A DNA stretch of 64,000 nt from Bacillota bacterium (lineage in GTDB: Bacteria; Bacillota; Clostridia; Acetivibrionales; DTU013), in assembly GCA_023411575.1 (NCBI GenBank), contig JAEYOP010000071.1, forward strand, positions 195,487 to 259,486. The letters run 5' to 3'. The notes beneath the pieces are model-generated. The model saw only the letters and a program-made list of their open reading frames with translations. It was not told where the DNA came from and ran no database searches. Each line of letters opens with the position of its first letter. Within the stretch, counting starts at the first letter, position 1. Of the stretch, positions 1 through 7,685 are shown one piece after another. The translations under genes were made by a program, and so were the position numbers.

Positions 1-1161
1 GAATACATACGCAAGCAGACGCTTGCCAACTGCGAACGGTTCGTGACGCAGGAGCTCAAGGAGATGGAAGAAACCATCCTGGGGGCGGAAAGCAGGATCA
101 TCGACCTGGAATATCGGATTTTTACCGAAATCCGGGAAAAAATCGCGTCCCAGGTGGCACGGATCAAAAACACCGCCGCCTGCCTTGCGGAACTGGATGT
201 GCTGTGCTCGCTGGCGGAGGTGGCCGACCGGGAGAACTACTGCAAGCCGGAGGTCAATTACGAGGGTTGGATCAAAATAGAGGGGGGCAGGCATCCGGTC
301 GTCGAAAGAATGCTGGAGCAAGGCGCTTTCGTGCCCAATGACACGCTGCTCGACCTGAATGAGGACAGGCTGTCCATCATTACGGGGCCGAATATGGCCG
401 GAAAGTCCACCTACATGAGGCAGGTGGCCCTGATTGTGCTGATGGCGCAAACCGGAAGCTTCGTACCTGCCAATTCCGCCGTGGTGGGCATTGCCGACCG
501 GATCTTCACCCGGGTCGGCGCGTCGGACGACCTGGCGGCCGGCCAGAGCACCTTCATGGTGGAAATGTCGGAGGTGGCGGGGATTCTTGAAAACGCCACC
601 AGCCGCAGCCTTCTGGTGCTGGACGAGATCGGCAGGGGCACCAGCACCTTCGACGGGCTGAGTATCGCATGGTCTGTCATCGAATATATTTCCGACCCGG
701 AGAAGGTGGGAAGCAGGACGCTTTTCGCAACCCATTATCACGAGTTGACGGAACTGGAAGGCAAGCTGTCCGGTATTAAGAACTATTGCATTGCGGTGAA
801 GGAAAAAGGCGAAGATATCATTTTCCTGAGAAAGATCATACGGGGCGGAGCAGACGGCAGCTATGGAATCCAGGTTGCACGTCTGGCCGGTGTGCCGCAG
901 CCCGTCATCGATAGGGCCAAGGAGCTGCTAAAGGAGCTGGAGGACGCGGATATCAGCAAGCGCGAGAACCGCTCCCGGAGAAAAAAGGTAACGATGGACG
1001 GCCAAATGGAGCTGTTTTATTTCGGCGGTACGGAGGAGAAATCGGACAAGGCCGGGAAAGAGGTGCTGGAAGAGCTGAAATCCATGGATGTCTCCACCAT
1101 CACGCCCCTGGACGCCATGAACCTGTTGTACCGCCTGCAGCAGAAAGCAAGGAAGGGCTGA
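1..1161 (+). CDS. mutS: DNA mismatch repair protein MutS, C-terminal part (5' end outside the window)
   Basis: MutS recognises mismatches as a dimer and uses ATP to recruit MutL. The frame is open from base 1, so the gene starts upstream; only about 386 residues of a protein usually near 870 are visible. The end of the lever/clamp helices comes first. The ABC-type ATPase follows, with Walker A GPNMAGKST near 387-411, the signature and Walker B region LVLDEIGRGTSTFDG near 613-660, and the ATHYHEL H-loop near 730. A charged linker and the C-terminal helix close the protein. The stop is 2 nt before mutL, so the two are almost certainly cotranscribed and translationally coupled. The GTG at 43 is internal, because homologous MutS sequence continues upstream of it. 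Identification is secure. Confidence 0.97.
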   Translation, partial: EYIRKQTLANCERFVTQELKEMEETILGAESRIIDLEYRIFTEIREKIASQVARIKNTAACLAELDVLCSLAEVADRENYCKPEVNYEGWIKIEGGRHPVVERMLEQGAFVPNDTLLDLNEDRLSIITGPNMAGKSTYMRQVALIVLMAQTGSFVPANSAVVGIADRIFTRVGASDDLAAGQSTFMVEMSEVAGILENATSRSLLVLDEIGRGTSTFDGLSIAWSVIEYISDPEKVGSRTLFATHYHELTELEGKLSGIKNYCIAVKEKGEDIIFLRKIIRGGADGSYGIQVARLAGVPQPVIDRAKELLKELEDADISKRENRSRRKKVTMDGQMELFYFGGTEEKSDKAGKEVLEELKSMDVSTITPLDAMNLLYRLQQKARKG

Positions 1162-1163
1162 CT

Positions 1164-3287
1164 ATGGGAAAAATCATTATTCTGGATGAAAATACCGCCA
1201 ACAAGATTGCCGCCGGCGAAGTCATCGAACGGCCGGCATCCGTTATCAAGGAGCTTGTCGAGAATTCCATCGATGCCGCCGCGACCAGCATCAGCGTTGA
1301 AATCCGCAACGGCGGCATTTCCTTTATGCGCGTAATTGACAATGGCAGCGGCCTGGCGCCGGATGATGTCGAAATCGCCTTTGAAAGGCACGCGACAAGC
1401 AAAATCAGGAGGGTGGACGACCTCGAGACCATAGCGAGCATGGGCTTCCGGGGCGAGGCGCTTGCGAGCATCGCGGCCGTTTCAAATGTACAGATGGCCA
1501 CAAGGACAAAGGATTCGGTCCAGGGTGTAAGCATTGAAGTAAAAGGCGGAAACGTGATCCATATCAAGCCAACAGGTTGTCCTGTCGGCACGTCTATTAC
1601 CGTGCGGGAATTGTTTTTTAATACGCCGGCCAGGTACAAGTTTTTAAAGAAGGATACGACGGAAGCAGGTTACATAGCGGATGTTCTCAGCCGCATCGCA
1701 CTGGGTTACCCCGATATTTCCTTTAAGCTTGTCAGCGGGGGCGCGGTTGTCCTGCACACGCCGGGCAACGGCGATTTGAAGAGTGCCATTTTCAGCGTAT
1801 ACGGCGCCGAGACGGCAAAACAGCTAATTGAGGTGAACCATACCGACGGTCCCGCAAGGATTTCCGGCTATATTGGGAAAGCCGAGCTGTCCCGGTCAAA
1901 CAGAAGCCAGCAATCCATTTATATAAACCGGCGGTTCATCCGCAGCAAGACGATCACTTCGGCTATTGATGGGGCATATACGACTTTTCTGATGAAAAAC
2001 CGGTATGCTTTCGCCGTTCTGGATATCCGGCTTAACCCGGCCTTTGTGGATGTCAATGTGCATCCGACCAAAATGGAAGTGAAATTTTCCGGGGAGCAGG
2101 ATATTTACAGGGCGGTATACCATGCGGTCAACGGCGCGCTGCTCAACCTGTCGGCGGTCAGAACGCTTCCGGGCTTTGAGACGTCGGACAGGACCGCCTT
2201 CCAGTTGAATCCCCGGGAGGAAAAAAAACCGGCCTGTACGCAGCAGGCCTTTATCCCGGTGCCGGAACAGGGAAGGCAGGGAAGGCCAGGCATGCCTTCC
2301 GGCGGCAAGCTTGATGCCGTTCCGGTCAGGCCGCCGCAATTTACCGACCCGTCCGGTTTTTCAGGATACTCCGGGGCGGATTTCGAGCCGATCAGAAGGG
2401 AATTGGAGCAAAAGCGCGCGGATGCCGTGAAAGGTGCGGAGCCCGGAAGGGGAGCGGACACCTTGCCGGACGCAGATGTCTTGCAGGAAGCGGGTGCCGG
2501 AAATGTCTCCGAAACTCCCGGTGCTTATGGCCCGTATAATCAAGCTGCCGAGGAGGCCGGTATACCGGGTCGTTTCCCTGGAGCGGATGAAGTCGCGGCG
2601 ACGGATGAACAAGCTGAAGTGAAACCGCAGGATATGCAAGCCGGACAAAACAGAGCCGGGCAGAGAATGCAAGATACGCAGGCTGGCAAAACCGCCGTTC
2701 CAAGCCTGTTTGCAGGTACGCGCCTGATTGGGCAGGCCTTTTCCACCTACATCCTTTTGGAGCGGGAAGACGAACTGTTTTTGCTGGATCAGCATGCGGC
2801 CCACGAACGAATCCGTTATGAAGAATTGAAGGAGGCTTTCCGCAAGAAGGAGCCCTTGAGGCAAACGCTGCTTTCCGTTCTATCCATTGAACTGACGGGC
2901 GGCGAATATCAGTTCCTGATGGAGGAGACCGCCTTTTTCGAATCCCTGGGCTTCACTTATGAAGGCTTCGGAACCAATTCGGTCATTTTGCGGTCCGTGC
3001 CCTTTACCGCGGACAGTGCGAATCTCCAGAATGATTTTATGGAGATCGTCGACTTTGTCATGAAGGAGAGCAATACCCTGAAAAGCGCTACGGCGGACGA
3101 GGTTCTATACCAGATGGCCTGCAAATCGGCCGTCAAGGCGAACAAAAGGCTGGACGAACGGGAAATCGAAGGGCTCCTCAGCCGATTGGCGGAGCTGGAG
3201 AACCCATATACCTGTCCCCACGGCAGGCCCTCTATTTTAAAGCTTCAAAGGGTTGAACTGGAAAAATTATTCAAAAGAATTGTATAA
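1164..3287 (+). CDS. mutL: DNA mismatch repair endonuclease MutL
   Basis: MutL couples mismatch recognition by MutS to strand incision. The 707-residue protein has an N-terminal GHKL ATPase with NKIAAGEV, ELVENSIDA, DNGSG and GFRGEAL. The transducer domain runs to about residue 340. A poorly conserved Pro/Gly/Glu/Gln-rich linker spans roughly residues 350-510. The C-terminal dimerisation/endonuclease domain carries the metal-binding motif DQHAAHERIRYEE (near 2787-2826) and CPHGRP near the end. The DQHA motif marks the nicking type of MutL found in bacteria without MutH. The ATG lies 2 nt after the mutS stop, with AAGGAAGGG upstream. Confidence 0.97.
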   Translation: MGKIIILDENTANKIAAGEVIERPASVIKELVENSIDAAATSISVEIRNGGISFMRVIDNGSGLAPDDVEIAFERHATSKIRRVDDLETIASMGFRGEALASIAAVSNVQMATRTKDSVQGVSIEVKGGNVIHIKPTGCPVGTSITVRELFFNTPARYKFLKKDTTEAGYIADVLSRIALGYPDISFKLVSGGAVVLHTPGNGDLKSAIFSVYGAETAKQLIEVNHTDGPARISGYIGKAELSRSNRSQQSIYINRRFIRSKTITSAIDGAYTTFLMKNRYAFAVLDIRLNPAFVDVNVHPTKMEVKFSGEQDIYRAVYHAVNGALLNLSAVRTLPGFETSDRTAFQLNPREEKKPACTQQAFIPVPEQGRQGRPGMPSGGKLDAVPVRPPQFTDPSGFSGYSGADFEPIRRELEQKRADAVKGAEPGRGADTLPDADVLQEAGAGNVSETPGAYGPYNQAAEEAGIPGRFPGADEVAATDEQAEVKPQDMQAGQNRAGQRMQDTQAGKTAVPSLFAGTRLIGQAFSTYILLEREDELFLLDQHAAHERIRYEELKEAFRKKEPLRQTLLSVLSIELTGGEYQFLMEETAFFESLGFTYEGFGTNSVILRSVPFTADSANLQNDFMEIVDFVMKESNTLKSATADEVLYQMACKSAVKANKRLDEREIEGLLSRLAELENPYTCPHGRPSILKLQRVELEKLFKRIV

Positions 3288-3338
3288 ACAAAAACGGACT
3301 GGGTACAATTGGATTAGAAAGGGGGAAAGGCAGCGTTC

Positions 3339-4283
3339 ATGGAGCCTGTCATCGTCATTGTAGGCCCGACTGCGTCAGGAAAAACCAGCTTGTCCATCGA
3401 GCTTGCCAAACAGATCGGCGGCAGCATTGTTTCGGCAGATTCCATGCAGATCTACCGGTACATGGACATCGGGACGGCCAAACCGGACGCAATTGAAAGG
3501 TCGGGAATCTGGCACTATATGATCGACGAAGTCGATCCCGATGAAAATTTCAGCGTGGCAAAATACCGTGAGCTCGCACTGGGCTACATTTCCCGGATTA
3601 TTCAGGAAGGCGGTCGTCCGATCGTCGCAGGAGGCACGGGACTTTACATAAATTCTTTGCTATATAACATCCAATTCTCGGAAACGATCTGCGATGAAGA
3701 GCTTCGGGAGAAGCTGAGAAACGAAGCCCTGGAAAAAGGCAACCGAGCTCTGTACGACAGGCTGGCGGCCGTTGATCCGGAGGCTGCGGCCAGGATACAC
3801 GAAAATGACGTTAAAAGGGTGATACGGGCCATTGAGGTTTATACCCATACCCAAAAAACGATTTCGGAGCATGCAAAACAGTCCAGGCTGGAACCGCCTC
3901 CATACCGGTACGTCGTATTCGGACTCAATTGGGACCGGAAAAGGCTATACGAAAGGATCGACCAACGGGTTGACGATATGCTGCGCAAAGGCCTTGCGGA
4001 TGAAGTGCGCCGGCTCGTGGAAATGGGCTATGACAAAGGCGGCACGGCAATGCAGGGGATCGGCTACAAGGAAGTCCTGGGCTATCTGCGAGGGGAAGCC
4101 ACCCTGGAGGAAACAACGGAAATTCTGAAGCAGAATACGCGGCATTACGCCAAAAGGCAGCTTACCTGGTTCAGGAGGATCGAAGGACTCCAATGGCTTG
4201 ACATCGATGACAAAACGGATTTCCGGCAGCTGGCGCAAAAAATAATTCGTGAGTGTATTGCATCAGATGGAATTTTCTTGTAG
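3339..4283 (+). CDS. miaA: tRNA dimethylallyltransferase MiaA
   Basis: MiaA transfers a dimethylallyl group to N6 of A37 in tRNAs that read codons starting with U. The 314-residue length is normal. Visible motifs are the P-loop GPTASGKTS near residue 9, DSMQIYRYMDIGTAKP at about 37-52, GGTGLYI near residue 98, and a C-terminal KQNTRHYAKRQLTWFRR segment typical of the family. It lies 51 nt after mutL, with a GGGGGAAAGG ribosome site before the ATG, and probably shares the mut transcript. The order mutS-mutL-miaA-hfq is common in Clostridia. Confidence 0.96.
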   Translation: MEPVIVIVGPTASGKTSLSIELAKQIGGSIVSADSMQIYRYMDIGTAKPDAIERSGIWHYMIDEVDPDENFSVAKYRELALGYISRIIQEGGRPIVAGGTGLYINSLLYNIQFSETICDEELREKLRNEALEKGNRALYDRLAAVDPEAAARIHENDVKRVIRAIEVYTHTQKTISEHAKQSRLEPPPYRYVVFGLNWDRKRLYERIDQRVDDMLRKGLADEVRRLVEMGYDKGGTAMQGIGYKEVLGYLRGEATLEETTEILKQNTRHYAKRQLTWFRRIEGLQWLDIDDKTDFRQLAQKIIRECIASDGIFL

Positions 4284-4364
4284 AATTAAATTGAATTCCT
4301 GAAACTAAAAAATGTTCGATGCGCAAGGACAAAGAAAGACATAACGGTTAAGGAGGATTTCCAA

Positions 4365-4610
4365 GTGAACAAGGCAAATATTAATTTACAGGATGTATTT
4401 TTGAATCAGGTGAGGAAGGAGCATATCGCAGTTACCATTTACCTTACCAACGGTTTTCAGCTCAAGGGCATGGTAAAGGGCTTCGACAACTTTACCGTTG
4501 TGCTGGATACGGACGGAAAGCAGCAGCTGGTTTACAAGCATGCCATTTCCACGATCAGTCCCATGAAGGTCGTCAACTTTATTTTCAACGATTCCAACGG
4601 CAAGGAGTAA
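4365..4610 (+). CDS. hfq: RNA chaperone Hfq
   Basis: Hfq is a hexameric Sm-fold RNA chaperone that binds U-rich and A-rich RNA. The 81-residue protein shows the Sm1 region (NLQDVFLNQVRKE, VTIYLTNGFQLKG) and the Sm2 region (QLVYKHAISTISP), matching Firmicutes Hfq. It has no long C-terminal tail. The start is a GTG at 4365 behind a strong AAGGAGG at 4350-4356. It follows miaA by about 80 nt and is followed by a good terminator, so it probably ends the mut-miaA-hfq unit. Confidence 0.96.
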   Translation: MNKANINLQDVFLNQVRKEHIAVTIYLTNGFQLKGMVKGFDNFTVVLDTDGKQQLVYKHAISTISPMKVVNFIFNDSNGKE

Positions 4611-4647
4611 TCCTTCTTCCGACAGTTACATAAAGCCTGAAACAAAT

Positions 4648-4684
4648 AAGGCTGCGACGGTATTGAAATCGTCTGCAGCCTTTT
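4648..4684 (+). terminator. Intrinsic terminator after hfq, between convergent hfq and lexA
   Basis: The arms AAGGCTGC-GACG and CGTC-TGCAGCCTT flank a short loop and are followed by TTTT. The hairpin lies between hfq (plus) and lexA (minus). The U-run favours termination of the plus transcript, but the hairpin could serve both directions. Confidence 0.8.
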
Positions 4685-4697
4685 GTATCCCTTTTCT

Positions 4698-5351
4698 CTA
4701 CATTCTCCGGAATACGCCGATTACTTTTCCGAGAATGGAGAGGTTTTCTTTTACAATGATCGGCTCCATGTATTGATTTTCCGGCTGAAGCCTTACATAG
4801 CCCTTTTCCTTGTAAAAGGTCTTGACCGTGGCCTCATCTCCTATGAGGGCAACCACGATCTCACCGTTTACGGCGGTAGACTGCTGCTTGACCAGTACCA
4901 GATCCTTGTCGAGTATGCCGGCCTCCACCATGCTGTCGCCCTGGACCTTGAGCATGAAGGCGGTGGAATTCTGAACAAAATCAAGCGGAAGCGGGAAGGT
5001 GTCCTCTATGTTTTCCACTGCGAGGATCGGCATGCCTGCCGTAACCTTGCCGACAATCGGGATATCCACCATTTCACGCCTGGAATAATAGTCCTTCGGC
5101 GAAGCAGCGTTCTCCCGCGGCTGCGTTTTCTTTCCGCTGCCAACCACCCTCAACGCTCTCGGCTTGGTGGGATCCTTGAGGATCAAACCGTTCTTCTCCA
5201 GTTTTTCAAGATAGCCGTGAACGGTCGATGTGGACCGGAAGCCCACGGCGCTGCAGATTTCGCGAACGGACGGGGGATACCCCTTCTCCTCGACCTGCCT
5301 GTTCACAAAATCAAGGATTTGCTGCTGCTTGTCGTTGAGTTTCTTATTCAT
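4698..5351 (-). CDS. lexA: SOS repressor LexA
   Basis: LexA represses DNA-damage genes and cleaves itself when RecA filaments form. The 217-residue protein has an N-terminal winged helix (PPSVREICSAVGFRSTSTVHGYL) and a C-terminal S24 peptidase domain. The Ala105-Gly106 cleavage site (VTAGMPI), catalytic Ser140 (GDSM) and catalytic Lys177 (ATVKTFY) are all visible. The frame is open upstream to 5537, but the ATG at 5351 has GAGGTG before it and begins the conserved MNKKL sequence; codons further upstream would run through the promoter and SOS boxes. It diverges from yneA and is autoregulated by the SOS box overlapping its own promoter. Confidence 0.97.
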   Translation of the reverse strand: MNKKLNDKQQQILDFVNRQVEEKGYPPSVREICSAVGFRSTSTVHGYLEKLEKNGLILKDPTKPRALRVVGSGKKTQPRENAASPKDYYSRREMVDIPIVGKVTAGMPILAVENIEDTFPLPLDFVQNSTAFMLKVQGDSMVEAGILDKDLVLVKQQSTAVNGEIVVALIGDEATVKTFYKEKGYVRLQPENQYMEPIIVKENLSILGKVIGVFRRM

Positions 5352-5402
5352 AAAAACACCTCGTCTTAAGCCTGAATCGTAATCCGGCGGTTTCCAAGAT
5401 TT

Positions 5403-5431
5403 ATTATATAGAATTGCCTTTAAAAAGTCAA
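5403..5431 (-). promoter_or_regulatory. lexA promoter
   Basis: On the minus strand, TTGACT (5431-5426) and TATAAT (5408-5403) are separated by 17 nt. SOS box 1 (5429-5442) overlaps the -35 element, as expected for autoregulation by LexA. Confidence 0.8.
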
Positions 5432-5501
5432 ACAAATGTTCGAAATTTTTCTTGACAATAGAACAGGCGTTCGTATATAATAAGTACAGAACAAACGTTC
5501 T
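5429..5501. promoter_or_regulatory. Three LexA (SOS) boxes between lexA and yneA
   Basis: The Gram-positive SOS box is CGAACRNRYGTTYG. Box 1 at 5429-5442 reads CAAACAAATGTTCG (one mismatch). Box 2 at 5460-5473 reads AGAACAGGCGTTCG (one mismatch). Box 3 at 5488-5501 reads AGAACAAACGTTCT (mismatches only at the outer bases). Box 1 covers the lexA -35, box 2 lies in the spacer of the yneA promoter, and box 3 sits at its expected transcription start. All three are positioned to repress. Confidence 0.9.
5452..5481 (+). promoter_or_regulatory. yneA promoter
   Basis: TTGACA at 5452-5457 and TATAAT at 5476-5481 are separated by 18 nt. SOS box 2 fills the spacer and box 3 lies just downstream, so LexA should block polymerase directly. 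Confidence 0.85.
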
Positions 5502-5577
5502 GAAAAGGATTGAAACGCTTTGCTGCCGGTTCGACAAAAGAAGGAGTGCAGCGGGTTCAGCAAGTGGAGGTAGAAGG

Positions 5578-5862
5578 ATGAACAGAAGATATGTATTGAA
5601 AAACCGCAGACGCTTTTATACATTCATAATCGTTATGACCATTGCTTTGTCCTGTATTTTCTTTGCCGTTACGGTAAACGGCGCCGACTCCGGCTCTGCT
5701 TTTACAACGGTTACCGTGGATAAGGGCGATACGCTCTGGGATCTGGCAAAGGAATACAATAAGGGCGGCGACATCCGCAATTATATCCGGGAGATCGAAA
5801 AGGTGAACAACCTGGTTGACGGAACCATCTACGAGGGCGATATCATCAAAATGCCCATATAA
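5578..5862 (+). CDS. yneA: YneA-type SOS cell-division inhibitor (TM + LysM)
   Basis: In Bacillus, YneA is made during the SOS response and delays septum formation. The 94-residue product starts with a basic segment (MNRRYVLKNRRR). One membrane helix follows at about residues 15-35 (FIIVMTIALSCIFFAVTV), then a LysM peptidoglycan-binding domain (VDKGDTLWDLAKEYN to YEGDIIKMPI). The chosen ATG at 5578 follows GTGGAGG; open frame further upstream crosses the promoter and SOS boxes. Divergence from lexA across three SOS boxes supports the YneA role more strongly than sequence alone, because LysM proteins with one membrane anchor are common. Confidence 0.88.
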   Translation: MNRRYVLKNRRRFYTFIIVMTIALSCIFFAVTVNGADSGSAFTTVTVDKGDTLWDLAKEYNKGGDIRNYIREIEKVNNLVDGTIYEGDIIKMPI

Positions 5863-5872
5863 GTTTCGTCTC

Positions 5873-7666
5873 TCAATCCGTGCCTTTTTCCTTTTTCGCA
5901 ATTGTTTCTAGTTTCTTCCGGATTTCGCCCTTGTCGAAGCGGGAATAGTATTTTAGATATTCTTCATAATATTTTTTGGCGTTGCCGTAATCTCCGTTTT
6001 CATAATACAGATCTCCAAGAGCCGTAAGGATAAAGGAACTGCGGCTGTTGTACTCATACCCCTTCTTAAAGGCCTCCAGCGCTTCCTTGAGTTTACCCAG
6101 CTTTTTATAGGCCGAGCCGATATTGTACTGGGCATACTCGGATTTTGAGAGGGATATTGCGCGTTTCCCTTCCTCAATGCATTTCTCGTATTCCCCTTTC
6201 AGCAGGTATACTTTGGAAAGATTGCAATGGGCGGTGCTGTTGCTGTAATACAGTTCGATTGCCTTTTTAAACTCGATTTCCGCCAAATCCAGGTATTCGG
6301 TATTTTTCTTTTTTTCATTGTACGCGTTCAGGTAGCCGGTTGCGAGAACGCTGTGGGCTCTGTCGCTTCCGGGCGCTTTTTCGACCACATCACTCCAGAG
6401 CCGAATACTGTTCCCATAAACATAATTCCGTTTGATGGTCAGGCCGGTATAAAGCGGCACCAGTATGAAAGAAAGAATCAGCAGCAAAAGCACCGGCTTT
6501 TTAAAAAGATATTTGCGGCGCGGAGAAGGCCCCCTGTTTCTTCGCTCGTAAGCGATCAGCCCGATGAGAACCATAATGAATCCGGCACATGGGAAATAAA
6601 GCCGGTGTTCGAAATAGACGTCCTTTATGGAGATGAAGCTGGATTCGACGGCCAGCCCGGTAAAAAACCAGAAAAGGCCGAAGGCGATCAGCCGGTTTCT
6701 TTTAAGGGTATAAATGCCGAAAGCCGCTATCAAGACCAGGAAAAGGAGCGAAACGTAGGAGTAATTATCCCAGATGGTGGGGGAAAGGGGATAATCATTG
6801 CTGTAGTCGAAATTCTGTTTGTCCGGGAAGACCAAAAGCTGTATGTAATGCACAAGGACATTCAGCTCCGTGTAAAAATACTGGAACCGATTCATGGAGG
6901 TGCTTGCCTTGAAGCTGACATTGGGATCGCTCTGGCTGTGTCCGGCCAGATACAGATTGGTTGCGGGTATAATCGGAACCGTTGCAAAAAGCAGAAGAAA
7001 AAGGAGGACTCTTTTATACCATTTATTTTTCACATCCAGGAAGAACAGAAGCTCGATTGCCAGCAGCATAAACGGGATCGTGATCGTGTTTTCCTTGGTG
7101 AACATGGCGATTATCGTAAAAAGCAGGGTAAGCCAAAGGTTCCGAAGCTTGTTTCCGACTCTGTAATCGATAAAGAAGAGGACGGCAAGCATATAGAAGG
7201 TAGCGGCAAGAGAAGCGGTACGCTGGATGATATAGGTTACCGCATTCATCTGTAAGGGATGGCAGACAAAAAGCACGGCTGCAATTGCGGGTATGGCATT
7301 GCTGTATCTTGAAAGCAATTTACCCTTGAAATAGGGCAGCCGCAGCAGTCTGGCGAAAATCATGTAGAAAAGGATCCCGTTGAAGATATGGATCAGAAGG
7401 TTTGTAATATGATAGCCTTCGACGCCGTTGTCATGGATGAAATAATTGATGGAGAGCGTGAAGTAGAGCACGATCCGGTTTGCGTAAAACTTCCACAGGG
7501 AAGCAAAATCAAACAGCGTTTGAACGGCATAGTTGTTGGAGATGGAACCGAAGTCATCCAGGATGAACGGCACGGTAAAGCTGTTGCAATAGGCAATCAG
7601 GGCAACTGCCGCAATCACCGAACAAACAAGGACCCTGCTCTGAAATTTGCTTTCCAGCCAATGCAT
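5873..7666 (-). CDS. Multi-pass membrane protein with C-terminal TPR repeats (GT-C/TMTC-like)
   Basis: The protein has about 597 residues. The N-terminal two thirds hold roughly ten membrane helices with an ILDD acidic pair in the first extracytoplasmic loop, as in GT-C glycosyltransferases. A HPLQMNAVTYIIQR segment is typical of bacterial TMTC-like TPR proteins. The last third contains about four TPR repeats (AHCNLSKVYLLKGEYEKC, AQYNIGSAYKKLGKLKEAL, ILTALGDLYYENGDYGNA). Function is not established; protein O-glycosylation or envelope assembly is an inference from the fold. The ATG at 7666 has AAGG upstream and lies 20 nt after the stop of the SLH-GH18 gene, suggesting an operon. Codons upstream of 7666 in this frame overlap that gene. 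Confidence 0.75.
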   Translation of the reverse strand: MHWLESKFQSRVLVCSVIAAVALIAYCNSFTVPFILDDFGSISNNYAVQTLFDFASLWKFYANRIVLYFTLSINYFIHDNGVEGYHITNLLIHIFNGILFYMIFARLLRLPYFKGKLLSRYSNAIPAIAAVLFVCHPLQMNAVTYIIQRTASLAATFYMLAVLFFIDYRVGNKLRNLWLTLLFTIIAMFTKENTITIPFMLLAIELLFFLDVKNKWYKRVLLFLLLFATVPIIPATNLYLAGHSQSDPNVSFKASTSMNRFQYFYTELNVLVHYIQLLVFPDKQNFDYSNDYPLSPTIWDNYSYVSLLFLVLIAAFGIYTLKRNRLIAFGLFWFFTGLAVESSFISIKDVYFEHRLYFPCAGFIMVLIGLIAYERRNRGPSPRRKYLFKKPVLLLLILSFILVPLYTGLTIKRNYVYGNSIRLWSDVVEKAPGSDRAHSVLATGYLNAYNEKKKNTEYLDLAEIEFKKAIELYYSNSTAHCNLSKVYLLKGEYEKCIEEGKRAISLSKSEYAQYNIGSAYKKLGKLKEALEAFKKGYEYNSRSSFILTALGDLYYENGDYGNAKKYYEEYLKYYSRFDKGEIRKKLETIAKKEKGTD

Positions 7667-7685
7667 GAACCTTATTCCGCTCAAG

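Noticed and set aside
4683..5369. Plus-strand open frame opposite lexA
   Set aside because: It is the complement of a fully conserved lexA and has no ribosome site or family match.
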